From an uncultured bacterium (GTDB lineage Bacteria > Pseudomonadota > Alphaproteobacteria > Sphingomonadales > Sphingomonadaceae), in the NCBI GenBank assembly GCA_903884945.1, contig CAISGR010000067.1:1-64000 (forward strand): DNA of 64,000 nt, written 5' to 3'. Shown piece by piece: positions 8,868 to 16,891 of this stretch (within the stretch, counting starts at the first letter, position 1; each line of letters starts with the position of its first letter). The notes beneath the pieces were generated by a model. That model did no database searches, was not told where the DNA came from, and saw only the letters and a list, made by a program, of their open reading frames with translations. Both the position numbers and the translations under genes were made by a program.

Positions 8868-9695
8868 TCAGGGGACATGAATCTCGCGACGGACGCGGCG
8901 AATCTCGATCAACCCCCAGAAGGTGAGGAACGCTGTAACCGCAATTACATAGAGCGGGTAGAGCCAATGATCCGAGGCATGCTGAAACTGTCCGTAGCGC
9001 GCCATCTCGAACATGCTCATCATCGGGTTCCACGCCATGAAGTTGCGGACCGAGGACGGCAGGATCGACATCGAGAACATCGCCCCGCTGAGCGGGCCGC
9101 TGAAATAGGTGGCTGGATGGACCAGTCGTTCGACGAGCGGATAACGATAGGCATAGGTCGCGACGAGCAGGCTCACCGCAAAGGAAAACCAGCCCAACAG
9201 GAAGACCGCCCCGATCAGATAGATCGGGCGCGCCGGAAATTCGGACAGGCCCAACACAATTCCCAGCGCCTGCAGCAGGAGAAGCGCCGAAATCGCGGCA
9301 AGGAAATCGAGGATCGCCTGACCCAGCATGATGTCGAGCGGCGTGATCATCCGGTGATAGAGCAGCGTCTCGGATCCGTGCAGGACGGCGTCGGCGCGTG
9401 TCGTGGCGGAACGAAACACCATGAACAGGCAATAGCCCGTCAGAATGAAGGTGAACGGCGCAATGCCGTGTGATTTCTCGCCATGCGTCGCCAATTGGTG
9501 GAGCAGCGTGATGACCGACGCCAGCAGCAACGGCTCGCCGATCACCCAGAGATAGCCGATATTGTGCCGGCCGAAGCGCTTTTGCAGGTCGCGCAGGAGC
9601 AGCGCCTTGACCACCGCGCCCTGGACGGCCAGTCCATCGAGCAGGGTATCGAGCCGTGATCGGAGCGGCGTCGCCATGTCGTCAGCCATGCTCAT
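8868..9695 (-). CDS. kpsM: ABC-2 polysaccharide export permease, KpsM-like
   Basis: A 275-residue integral membrane protein with about six hydrophobic segments and the family signature KALLLRDLQKRFGRHNIGYL near the N-terminus, followed by WVIGEPLLL. This is the permease half of the group 2/3 capsule or polysaccharide ABC exporter (KpsM, BexB, CtrC). It moves lipid-linked glycan across the inner membrane using the KpsT-like ATPase encoded at 11701. Its ATG overlaps the stop of the preceding gene by 4 nt, indicating translational coupling in the minus-strand operon. Confidence 0.9.
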   Translation of the reverse strand: MSMADDMATPLRSRLDTLLDGLAVQGAVVKALLLRDLQKRFGRHNIGYLWVIGEPLLLASVITLLHQLATHGEKSHGIAPFTFILTGYCLFMVFRSATTRADAVLHGSETLLYHRMITPLDIMLGQAILDFLAAISALLLLQALGIVLGLSEFPARPIYLIGAVFLLGWFSFAVSLLVATYAYRYPLVERLVHPATYFSGPLSGAMFSMSILPSSVRNFMAWNPMMSMFEMARYGQFQHASDHWLYPLYVIAVTAFLTFWGLIEIRRVRREIHVP

Positions 9696-10747
9696 TGCCT
9701 CTGAACGATAAAGCAGCAGGCGGCCAGACCCGCTTCATCCCTGACGAGTTCATCGGAATCGGCGAACGCCAGCGGCGCCACCGAATAACCCAGGCCGATC
9801 AGCCGGAAGGCCCATTGCCTGATCTCGTTGCGGGTGAGTTCACCGGTTCGCGCATCGTCGGGATCATAGGTCATGCCGATGGCCGCCAGGCCGCCGATCT
9901 TCAGCCGCTCGAGCCAGGCGTGCAGCGTCGCCCAGCGCTCAGGCGCGTCGATGCCGGTGCGAAGGCCTGCGGGCCATACAATCACGTCCGCGAATTCACC
10001 ACTGTCGCGCGCCGGCGCCTCGCTCCGGGCATGCAGCGCCAGGGGGTTCGAGCGCAGCGCATCGTGCAGGGCGACGCTCATCTCCCCCGCCACCCATCCA
10101 TCGAGTCCGGGAAGGTCCACGCTGTAAGCCACGATCGCCGCCACGCAAACGGCCTCGCGCCATCGCGACACGCGCGCGGCAACCGTTCCGCCCCCGTCCA
10201 GCTGCCGCCAGGTGCAATCCTGCGAGACGGGACGTGTCCGCTCGACCGCGCCGTGATGGATCAAGCCCGTCGCAGGCCCCGCTTCGGGCGCGGCCGCTTC
10301 CGCTGCCAGCGCGGACCGCGGCGCCTCGATCTCGACCTGTTCGCCGCCTTCCGGCTCGTCGAGTGCCACCTCGACCTGGTCGACGGCCAGATTGGTCGGC
10401 TCGGAGAAAAAGCCGTACAGCGCATAGGCGACGCCGCCGATCGCGTGAAAGGGAACGGCAACCTCCAGGTCCTGCTTCCGCTCGCCGCCGAGCTCCAGCC
10501 GGCTGCCAGCGGCAAGACTGGGCGCACCGCCGAAATCGGGTCTGAAGGCATGGACGCGCACGGTCAGTTGGCCCTCGCTGGCTTGCGCACCCAGCAATCG
10601 CAGCCGGTAGATCGCACGCCCGGGACGGACCGGTTCATAGCGTGTGTGAAAGCAATATTGCGGATCGGGCGACGGACGTTCGCCGCCAAAGCCGCTTATC
10701 TGGCTGGCATAGTCGACAAAATAGGAGAAAGGGTTGACCGCGCGCAT
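9692..10747 (-). CDS. Unrecognised two-domain protein in the capsule export operon
   Basis: About 351 residues, not confidently assignable. The N-terminal 130 residues look like a beta-rich domain (CFHTRYEPVRPGRAIYRLRL and following). The C-terminal 150 residues resemble a degenerate Rossmann-like methyltransferase (EFADVIVWPAGLRTG, then LERLKIGGLAAIGMTYDP), without a clear SAM-binding glycine motif. The ATG at 10747 lies 4 nt after the stop of the FkbM-type gene; an in-frame start at 10783 would overlap it. Its stop overlaps the kpsM-like start by 4 nt. Co-transcription implies a role in making or modifying the exported polysaccharide; that is inference. Confidence 0.65.
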   Translation of the reverse strand: MRAVNPFSYFVDYASQISGFGGERPSPDPQYCFHTRYEPVRPGRAIYRLRLLGAQASEGQLTVRVHAFRPDFGGAPSLAAGSRLELGGERKQDLEVAVPFHAIGGVAYALYGFFSEPTNLAVDQVEVALDEPEGGEQVEIEAPRSALAAEAAAPEAGPATGLIHHGAVERTRPVSQDCTWRQLDGGGTVAARVSRWREAVCVAAIVAYSVDLPGLDGWVAGEMSVALHDALRSNPLALHARSEAPARDSGEFADVIVWPAGLRTGIDAPERWATLHAWLERLKIGGLAAIGMTYDPDDARTGELTRNEIRQWAFRLIGLGYSVAPLAFADSDELVRDEAGLAACCFIVQRQ

Positions 10748-10751
10748 GGCA

Positions 10752-11648
10752 TCAACGCCTGAGAACCAGCATGATATCGACATGGGGGTCGCAGGCGAGG
10801 ACCTCGGCGACCGTGACCTCGATCAGGCCATGCGCCAAATCGATGTATGACAGGCTGAAGCCGGGGGATAGCAAGGTTTGCAGGAACCCGGCAGGATCGG
10901 CATAGCGCGCGGCGGCGAACTCCAGCACGACCACTTTCAGGACATCATTGTCGAGCAACCCGCTAGCACCGGCCCAGACGAGCTGCTCGGCGCCCTCGAC
11001 GTCGATCTTGGCGAATTCGATGGTGGACCAATCGGGCCGTCCATCGAGCCGTGCGAGCGGGACGGGTATAGCTCCTTCAGGCAGATGCTCGCTGATCGGC
11101 ACGATGTGGCCGTTCTTGGGATCCCGCTGCGACACGAGGAGCGCCACCTCGCCGTCATTTTCCGCGCCCAGCGCCACCTGATGGATGCGTACGCGATCCG
11201 AGAAGCCGTTGACCGACACGCTGCGCTGCAACAGGTCGACCATGTGCGGATTGGGCTCGAAGGCGTGAACCTGACCGCCTGGCCCCACGAGATCGGCGAG
11301 CAGGAGCGAGAAATAGCCCAGGTTAGCGCCGATATCGGCGACGACCATGTCCTTGCGAACCAGCGAGACCAGAGCCTCCGTCACCCACATCTCCCAATAG
11401 CCGTCGAGCATCAGGTGGGGAGCGATGCCGATATCGCGGCAGTCGACATACATCTTGTATCGACCGAGGATGCGGCAAAGCGCGACATAGTCGCCGAGAT
11501 AGGCGCTGTGGCACAGCTGGCGGATTGCCGCCTCGGTAGCGACACGGGTTTCGCGCATCAGGTTGAGCGGCGAAAGCAGATACGCGGCCTTCGGGCGCGT
11601 GACTGCAGCGCCCGCCGAGGCCGCCGATTTGAGGAATTTTCCCAGCAT
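10752..11648 (-). CDS. FkbM family SAM-dependent methyltransferase
   Basis: About 298 residues from ATG 11648; a GTG at 11687 would add 13 residues but leaves only 13 bp to the divergent gene. Residues about 115-290 are a class I methyltransferase: VVADIGANLGYFSLLLADLV is motif I, VHAFEPNP carries the ribose-binding acidic residue, and FAKIDVEGAEQLVWAG is the FkbM DVEGxE motif. The N-terminal 90 residues are a helical extension. It likely O-methylates a glycan residue. It opens the minus-strand operon that continues through kpsM- and kpsE-like genes to the GT90 gene. Confidence 0.85.
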   Translation of the reverse strand: MLGKFLKSAASAGAAVTRPKAAYLLSPLNLMRETRVATEAAIRQLCHSAYLGDYVALCRILGRYKMYVDCRDIGIAPHLMLDGYWEMWVTEALVSLVRKDMVVADIGANLGYFSLLLADLVGPGGQVHAFEPNPHMVDLLQRSVSVNGFSDRVRIHQVALGAENDGEVALLVSQRDPKNGHIVPISEHLPEGAIPVPLARLDGRPDWSTIEFAKIDVEGAEQLVWAGASGLLDNDVLKVVVLEFAAARYADPAGFLQTLLSPGFSLSYIDLAHGLIEVTVAEVLACDPHVDIMLVLRR

Positions 11649-11700
11649 GGCCGGCTGGTAACCTCTGGCCAAGGGCAAAGCAAACACCTATCCCGGGAGC

Positions 11701-12360
11701 ATGATAAATTTTCACAACGTTTCCAAAACTTATCATGCGCGCGGCCTGACGCGGCGGGTCTTTTCGGGCCTCTCCTTCACGATCCAGCGCGGCGAAAGCC
11801 TCGCGATCTGCGGCGCCAACGGGGCCGGCAAGTCCACCCTGATGCGTCTGATCGGCGGGGTGGAGCACCCCAGCAGCGGCCGGATCGACCGATCGATGAA
11901 GACGTCGTGGCCGATCGGTTTCGGCAGCTGCTTCCAGGGATCGATGACCGGCGCCGACAATGCCCGCTTCATTGCGCGCATCTACCGCCACGACGAGCGC
12001 GAGATCCTTGATTATGTCGAGGATTTCGCGCGCCTCGGAAACTATATGGACCAGCCCGTCAGCACCTATTCGTCGGGCATGGTCTCGCGCCTCGCCTTCG
12101 GCGTCTCGCTGGCGATCGACTTCGATTGTTACCTGGTGGACGAGGTCGCCGCGGCCGGTGACATCCGCTTCCGCAAGCGGTGCGAGGAAGAATTGCTCGC
12201 ACGGCGCAACAGCGGCGCGCTGATCATGACGTCGCACGACCCCTATATGCTCGAGCAATATTGCACGCGAGGGGCGGTATTGTACCGCGGCGTTCTCGCC
12301 TTCTACGATTCCGTCGCCGAAGCGTGCGAGGTCCATCACGCACTGCAGATGCGCCACTGA
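11701..12360 (+). CDS. kpsT: Polysaccharide export ABC ATPase, KpsT-like
   Basis: A 219-residue ATPase of the KpsT/BexA/CtrD type. The Walker A motif is GANGAGKST near residue 40, the signature loop is STYSSGMVSRLAFGVSLAI near residue 122, and Walker B is CYLVDEVAAAGD. Its length matches the short capsule ATPases that lack a C-terminal sugar-binding domain. It pairs with the KpsM-like permease at 8868-9695 but is transcribed in the opposite direction from a compact divergent region. It should power export of the capsule or exopolysaccharide. Confidence 0.9.
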   Translation: MINFHNVSKTYHARGLTRRVFSGLSFTIQRGESLAICGANGAGKSTLMRLIGGVEHPSSGRIDRSMKTSWPIGFGSCFQGSMTGADNARFIARIYRHDEREILDYVEDFARLGNYMDQPVSTYSSGMVSRLAFGVSLAIDFDCYLVDEVAAAGDIRFRKRCEEELLARRNSGALIMTSHDPYMLEQYCTRGAVLYRGVLAFYDSVAEACEVHHALQMRH

Positions 12361-12551
12361 TTCGCCCGACCCGCGGCTGTCCACGCCCGTCGCCCTACCG
12401 TCGGACATGGCCATGCCGGATCGGCGAAAGTTATGGCCGGCCAGATCGAGGGTGGATCGGGCACGGCAGCGCGTCGATCAGCGCATATCCGCTCACACTC
12501 ACGCGCGCGGATGATCTTCCCGCAGATCAGGCCGCCGCGCCAGGAAGTGAC

Positions 12552-13391
12552 TCAAACCGAGAAGGGCTTGGCAGGGGCACGACGGACAGCGTCGATCCCG
12601 TTCGAATCGTTTGCGAATTCACGCCCGTCCTCTTCGCGCGCGAAGATGTCGTGGAATTTCGAAAGGTCCGACCGCACCATCCAGATGAACCCGACAAAGA
12701 CCAGCAGCCACATCCCGCCGATCGCTTCGTCCAGCACGCGGTGATGCACGATCTCGGCGCCCGTCAGGCCGGGGCCGAACCAGATCCCGAACAGGCTCCA
12801 GGCAGCAATACCCACGCGCAGTTCGGTTGCGCCCATGCCACCGTAGGAGAGCTGATGCGTCCCGAGGACCATGACCTTGAGATAGGTGTAGGAACTCATC
12901 AACAGGTACATCGACAGCGCGAGCAGTGCCGAAAACATGGTGAAATAGGGTGAGACACCCAGGCCGATGAAGATGAAGGTCTGCGATATGAGATCGCAGG
13001 AATGATCCATGAAATAGCCGAATCGGGGCCGCTCGATCCGGCGATAGCGGGCAAGCGTGCCATCCAGCGAATCGCCGAGCCAGTTGAGGAACAGCCCGAA
13101 GATCGCCAGCATGACGAACAACGGCGAGATATTGGCGCCGAGCAGGCCGATCAGGACCAGCACCGCGCCAGCGACGCCGAGCGCCGTCATGTGATCCGGC
13201 ATGACCCGCGTCGGCGTGCGTTCGGCCAGCCACCGCAATGCCCGCCGCTCGGGTTCCGCCAGAAGGCCCATATTTACCCGCTTATGCGCGACCTGCGCGT
13301 CGCGCTTGAGCGGCGACACCGCGGCGCGCGCGGAGACCTCGCCAGGCCGCACCGAAGCCTTGTCCCTCGAACCGGCGATTGGCGGCTTCAC
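12552..13391 (-). CDS. CDP-alcohol phosphatidyltransferase family membrane protein
   Basis: About 279 residues with several membrane helices. The complete family catalytic motif D-x2-D-G-x2-A-R-x8-G-x3-D-x3-D is visible as DSLDGTLARYRR, then GYFMDHSCD. Such enzymes transfer a phospho-alcohol from a CDP-linked donor to an acceptor alcohol (phospholipid head groups, inositol phosphates or polyol phosphates). The GTG start overlaps the stop of a 53-codon reading frame by 4 nt. A later ATG at 13271 is possible, but residues from about 28 onward already look family-like. Its place beside the capsule genes suggests lipid or polyol-phosphate decoration; the substrate is unknown. Confidence 0.85.
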   Translation of the reverse strand: MKPPIAGSRDKASVRPGEVSARAAVSPLKRDAQVAHKRVNMGLLAEPERRALRWLAERTPTRVMPDHMTALGVAGAVLVLIGLLGANISPLFVMLAIFGLFLNWLGDSLDGTLARYRRIERPRFGYFMDHSCDLISQTFIFIGLGVSPYFTMFSALLALSMYLLMSSYTYLKVMVLGTHQLSYGGMGATELRVGIAAWSLFGIWFGPGLTGAEIVHHRVLDEAIGGMWLLVFVGFIWMVRSDLSKFHDIFAREEDGREFANDSNGIDAVRRAPAKPFSV

Positions 13392-13549
13392 CGGTAGCCG
13401 CCCGGGCGATCACCGGTGTTGTCCACGCTTGCGTTTCCGTCCGTGCCCGCAGCGCTAGAAGGTGCTTCAGACTGGTCGACCGCCCCCAAGGTTACTGCAA
13501 CAAAAACGCAACAAAATACTGAGCGCAAACGCTCAGCGCGGCGAACCAT
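13388..13549 (-). CDS. 53-residue exported peptide coupled to the phosphatidyltransferase
   Basis: A small gene with its own AGGAG Shine-Dalgarno sequence 7 nt before ATG 13549. Its stop overlaps the GTG of the CDP-alcohol phosphatidyltransferase gene as GTGA. The product has a basic N-terminus (MVRRAERLR), a hydrophobic core (VFCCVFVAVTLGAV) and a polar Ser/Asp/Gly-rich tail, as in a short secretory or single-pass peptide. No family is recognised. The ribosome site and overlap support real translation, either for the peptide itself or as a leader driving coupled translation of the enzyme. Confidence 0.5.
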   Translation of the reverse strand: MVRRAERLRSVFCCVFVAVTLGAVDQSEAPSSAAGTDGNASVDNTGDRPGGYR

Positions 13550-13829
13550 CGAATTTCTCCTGAGTATTGAAATTCCATAGTTTTTTTTCGCGGACGTCAC
13601 AAGCGCAAAAGAACAGCCAAAATGGCGATAATTGCGCATTTTGTTTGGGTTGGAGGCGGTCCGATCTAGTCTTCGCCGTCCTCCAGTTTTCAGCGCTTGC
13701 ACGAGCGACGAGCGCGCTAGGATACCGTCAGCCGAGCATGCACCGCGTCGCGTGTCGATCCTCGTGATCGACGCGCCGCAGCGACGGGTCGGACGGCCGC
13801 GCACTCCGGTTGCACGCCGCCGCTGATAG
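13550..13829. other. Intergenic stretch with no supported gene
   Basis: This region lies upstream of the 53-residue peptide gene. It begins AT-richer than its surroundings (including an eight-T run near 13583), which may hold the promoter for the minus-strand peptide/phosphatidyltransferase pair. Frames on both strands are short and of low-complexity composition. I see no recognisable protein, RNA or repeat. Confidence 0.4.
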
Positions 13830-13995
13830 CGCGTCTCGAGCGTTGCCGCGACGCCCGTGCTGGCCAAGGACTGCGTCCGCGGCGCGATCGTCGGCGGCGT
13901 CACCGGCCACTATGTCGGCCGCGGCCATGCGCTTGCCGGTGCTGCTGTCGCTGCCTCGTCGCGCGTCACCATTATGCTCAAAAGGCCCGGGTATA
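13830..13995 (+). pseudogene. Decayed glycine-zipper exported protein
   Basis: From 13842 one frame reads VAATPVLAKDCVRGAIVGG then VTGHYVGRGHALAGAA. This resembles the signal-peptide end and glycine-zipper core of a small exported protein common in sphingomonads (pattern ADCVKGAxVGGxAGH). There is no start codon and an in-frame TAG lies at 13827. After the GAA segment the expected ending (GCxxGHHxAK-like) continues in another frame as CLVARHHYAQKARV and stops at 13993-13995. That implies loss of the N-terminus plus a frameshift. Family recall is from memory. Confidence 0.45.
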
Positions 13996-14270
13996 GCGGT
14001 CGTCACCGCATCATTGATGCCGGTGAGACTGTCTGACTTATCGCACCGTCGCCACGGGATCTGACCGCCCGGACATTTTTCGGCGATCCAAATGATCATC
14101 GTGCACGCGCGCTGATCGCGACGGGGCCCTATGAAGAGGCGGATCGCCGGGGCGCCGACAGACCGCACATCCTGGCACGGCGCCGATGCGCCAGTGACGC
14201 GTGAAGCAATCGCCCGCCCGTCGCCGTTGGCCAGCAACGGCGTTCGCGCTTCAACCCGGCGACCGCGTCG
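13996..14270. other. Intergenic stretch with no supported gene
   Basis: This lies between the decayed glycine-zipper gene and the 3' end of the methyltransferase gene. Open frames cross it on both strands but show no family-like motif, start site or coding logic. Together with the pseudogene upstream it looks like decaying sequence. Confidence 0.4.
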
Positions 14271-14930
14271 TCAAAGCGGCTTGCGGATGATCCACTTGAC
14301 GCCGTCGACCTCCATCGGACGCTGGACCGTTGCAGAAAACTCACCGGCGGCGCGGACAACGCCCGGCCAGGACTCGTGATAGTCGTCCCCCACCAGATAG
14401 CCGCCCGGCGACAAAAGGTCGTAATAATCACGGAAGTCCCGCAGCGCTTCCTCATATTCGTGGGCGGCATCGACGTGGATCAGGTTGGGCGACAGCCCTT
14501 TTGCCTTCAGGATCATCGCCGCGGTGACCGAGGTCTGCGCGACCGGGATGACATAGTCGCTGACACCGGCATGCACGACATTGGACATGAAGAGCTGAAA
14601 CAGGTTCGGCATCGCGTTGACGCGCTCGAACAACGTCGCATCCCAATGCTCGGGCGAACCTAGGAACGTATCGATCGCGATCACACATCCATCGATGCCC
14701 GCATCGCGCAGCGCGGTCGCCATGTTGATGGTCGACTGCCCCTTCCAGACGCCGACATCCGCCACGAGCTTCTCGCCGGGCAAGGAAGCGAGCCGCGCCA
14801 GGGACGGATGATCGCCGTTCCAACCCGACAGGGACGATTCGGGAAGTGGAACAAAACCGTCCCAGACATCATGCCCGTACAGCTTCAACATCGCCTTCTT
14901 CTGTAGCTCGGGCACGCGCGACTCCTTCAT
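14271..14930 (-). CDS. Class I SAM-dependent methyltransferase (TylF/Methyltransf_24-like)
   Basis: About 219 residues from ATG 14930; a TTG at 14951 is an alternative. Motif I is LVADVGVWKGQSTINMATAL, the acidic strand end is CVIAIDTFLG, and the metal-site-like region is LIHVDAAHEYEEALRDF, then LLSPGGYLVGDDYHE. The D-x-x-H and DD acidic residues are typical of TylF/macrocin-type and related cation-dependent O-methyltransferases. A sugar or small hydroxylated acceptor is likely, consistent with the polysaccharide locus to its left. It directly abuts the remnant integrase, so it marks the left border of the island-like region. Confidence 0.8.
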   Translation of the reverse strand: MKESRVPELQKKAMLKLYGHDVWDGFVPLPESSLSGWNGDHPSLARLASLPGEKLVADVGVWKGQSTINMATALRDAGIDGCVIAIDTFLGSPEHWDATLFERVNAMPNLFQLFMSNVVHAGVSDYVIPVAQTSVTAAMILKAKGLSPNLIHVDAAHEYEEALRDFRDYYDLLSPGGYLVGDDYHESWPGVVRAAGEFSATVQRPMEVDGVKWIIRKPL

Positions 14931-14961
14931 GATTGAAATGCCAATCGGCAAATGACCTGCC

Positions 14962-15597
14962 TCAAGGCACTAACGAGGCCCTAGCACCGAATATGGCCGC
15001 ATGGTGTTTGACGCGAGGGACTGTGAGCGCGCCGCGCAAAATGTCCGCCGGATTTCGCTCGGTTCGCAGCGTAGCGAAACCGTAGCGAAAAACGCGGCCC
15101 GCGAACGATCGTAGCCGGAGCGCGGTTTCGTGATGCCCGCGACGCTCGACACGCTTCAAAACCTCGAGAAGCTCGTGGGGCGTTACCGAAGCAATTGGGC
15201 GCTTCGCGATGCCGGCCAAAAGTTCGAGAAACCAGCGCGCCTTTTTGAGGGTCGCAGGCGACTTCCCTTCCCGTTCCATTTTCTGGATATATTCCTCGGC
15301 TACCAGTCCAAAGGTCGTTTGGGCCGCCAGCTCAGCCTTCAGGCGACGCCGGCGCTTCTCCTCAACCGGGTCGATGTCGTCGTCCAGCTCGGCCTTGGCC
15401 TCATCGCGCTTCCTGCGGGCCTGGGGCCAGGAGACGTCGGGAAAGCTTCCCAGCGACAATGTCCGCTCGATGCCGCAGCATCGGTCGCGGAAGCGCCAGA
15501 GCAGGGCCCCGGAGGGCCACGCCTCCTGCATCGTTCGTGGCCCCATGATTCGTGGCCCCTTTTGAGTGGGCCACGGCGCAACATAATGAGATTTCAT
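14962..15597 (-). pseudogene. Truncated P4-type tyrosine integrase
   Basis: About 211 codons matching only the N-terminal arm-binding and core-binding domains of P4-like integrases: TLSLGSFPDVSWPQARRKRD, then DIDPVEEKRR, TFGLVAEEYIQKMEREGKS and RNPADILRGAL. The C-terminal catalytic domain (R...HxxR...Y) is absent; the frame ends 11 codons after ILRGAL. The first 30 or so codons also do not match the usual N-terminus and overlap repeats of an octamer. Full-length members are about 400 residues, so this copy is inactive. It sits 64 bp from a partial tRNA-Thr 3' end, the classic place for such an integrase. Confidence 0.85.
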
Positions 15598-15754
15598 GGG
15601 ACGGCCAAAAGGCAGTTTACCGCAGATTTCTGCGGTTTTCTAGGGGTGTTCCCAGTTTGTACTGGTGCGCTTACAGGACTCACACTTGGCCGCGAAAGGC
15701 GCAGAAAAGCGTGAGTTTCAGGGCTGCTCTAAATCCGTGGCCCACTCGTGGCCC
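15514..15754. repeat. Cluster of six CGTGGCCC octamers around the integrase start
   Basis: CGTGGCCC occurs at 15536, 15551, 15736 and 15747, and its reverse complement GGGCCACG at 15514 and 15568. Six copies in 240 bp on both strands flank the integrase 5' end and the tRNA-like repeat. Integrase arm-type sites and excisionase sites are often arranged this way; that role is inference. Confidence 0.5.
15661..15681 (-). repeat. Partial copy of the tRNA-Thr 3' end, candidate att site
   Basis: These 21 bases match 26485-26506, the 3' end of the tRNA-Thr(CGT) gene including the CCA complement and part of the T arm (shared core GCTTACAGGACTC). One base is deleted and there are no substitutions. Both copies are in the same orientation, as expected for direct att repeats made by an integrase that targets tRNA 3' ends. 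The truncated integrase begins 64 bp away. Confidence 0.6.
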
Positions 15755-15986
15755 ACCCCAAAAATCGGTCGTGACTCGGACTCACACCCGAGACGGAGAG
15801 GCATTTCCTGAGCCGATAGGCCACCCGTCGATTCGCTTTATTTTTGCCTCGATGACCGTCGCGACGGGTGCATTTCGGGGGTTTGACTGAACGGATTTGC
15901 AAGCTTGAAGCCGCGTCGAGACCGGCATCGGACGCGGTGCCTGCATACCGATGCAAACCAATCGACCATTTGCAGCGCCCCCGTCG

Positions 15987-16165
15987 TCATCCCGAACTCT
16001 GGATCAGGAAAGAGGCAGCGACCATTTGCGCTGGATCGAGCGGCATGACGCCGGCACCGCGCAGGCGGCGCTTCAGCCACATCATGACCCCACGGATATT
16101 GATTGCGATCAGCGTGATCGCCATTGCGAGATGCGACAGGACATCGTGACAGCCGCAAGGCCATC
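15987..16165 (-). pseudogene. C-terminal relic of a PepSY-type membrane protein
   Basis: On the minus strand a frame reads HDVLSHLAMAITLIAINIRG, then VMMWLKRRLRGAG and a short tail ending at 15987. The pattern (hydrophobic helix, then GVxMWxKRRxxGxG) is that of the last helix of PepSY-TM proteins, which often neighbour siderophore genes. Only about 50 residues survive and no start is present. Assignment rests on a short motif and is tentative. Confidence 0.4.
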
Positions 16166-16213
16166 CCGCTTTCCAATGGCGAGATTCAGCTCAGCGACGC
16201 TCCCGACGATCAT

Positions 16214-16879
16214 TTACGCGCACCGCCAGACGAACGTCGCAATCCAGCTCTCGGCGATGAAGGCCGTGCCAGCGAAACGGGTCCCGCACGGGAGGGGGCC
16301 GGCATCAACACAGAGCTCAGCCAGCAGTTCGATGCCCTTCCCATCGAACGTGATCGCAATCTCATGGAATTCGGGAAAGGCTCCGCTCAGCTGATGCTGG
16401 GCCTTGAACGCAGCTTCCTTGGCACAGAAGACGAGCCGGTCGAACCAGGCGGGAAAATCCCTTAGTGCGGCCCGTTCCGATGGTCGCAGCACATGGCCGG
16501 CGACACCGATGGGCAACGGCTCGCGCGGTTCGATGTCGCAACCGATCGACAGCAGATCGCGTTCGCGCGCCATCACCGCGAGCGCGCGGTCGGCGCCGTG
16601 GCTGAGGCTCCCGACGAAGCCGGGCGGGAACAGCGGCGCTCGGCTTGGAAGGCTGGGAATGGGTTGCGGCGCCTGCCCGAATTCGGACAGCAAGGCACGC
16701 GCGAGTTCGCGAACTGCGGCATATTCGCGCTTTCGCGGCTCGGCGGCGGCAGCGATCCACGCCTGCTCGATTGGCATCAGCTTGGCCGGATCGGCCTCGG
16801 CCACTGGCATCATCCGCCAGCGCGCGCCGGCAGGCAGATCAATCTCCACGGCAGGCAGGCCGCGAGCCCGACGCCTCAA
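16214..16879 (-). CDS. 4'-phosphopantetheinyl transferase (Sfp/EntD type)
   Basis: About 221 residues. It shows the family motifs SLSHGADRALAVMARE, then SIGCDIEPRE (metal-binding D and E) and LVFCAKEAAFKAQHQ (the W/F-xxKEAxxK motif). It moves phosphopantetheine from CoA to the active serine of carrier domains, so it would activate the T domains of the neighbouring NRPS proteins. It begins 12 bp after the stop of the A-T-TE gene on the same strand and is surely co-transcribed with it. The start is uncertain (TTG 16879, or GTG 16849). A dedicated transferase in the cluster supports it having been a self-contained biosynthetic unit. Confidence 0.88.
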   Translation of the reverse strand: MRRRARGLPAVEIDLPAGARWRMMPVAEADPAKLMPIEQAWIAAAAEPRKREYAAVRELARALLSEFGQAPQPIPSLPSRAPLFPPGFVGSLSHGADRALAVMARERDLLSIGCDIEPREPLPIGVAGHVLRPSERAALRDFPAWFDRLVFCAKEAAFKAQHQLSGAFPEFHEIAITFDGKGIELLAELCVDAGPLPCGTRFAGTAFIAESWIATFVWRCA

Positions 16880-16891
16880 GGGCCGATCCCA

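Noticed and set aside
13728..14237. A 169-codon minus-strand frame in the spacer left of the methyltransferase
   Set aside because: No family-like segment, and it overlaps the decayed glycine-zipper gene on the other strand.
15740..15800. A second tRNA-like segment near 15770 (CGGACTCACACCCGAG)
   Set aside because: Only a short T-arm-like resemblance; no acceptor stem or other arms.
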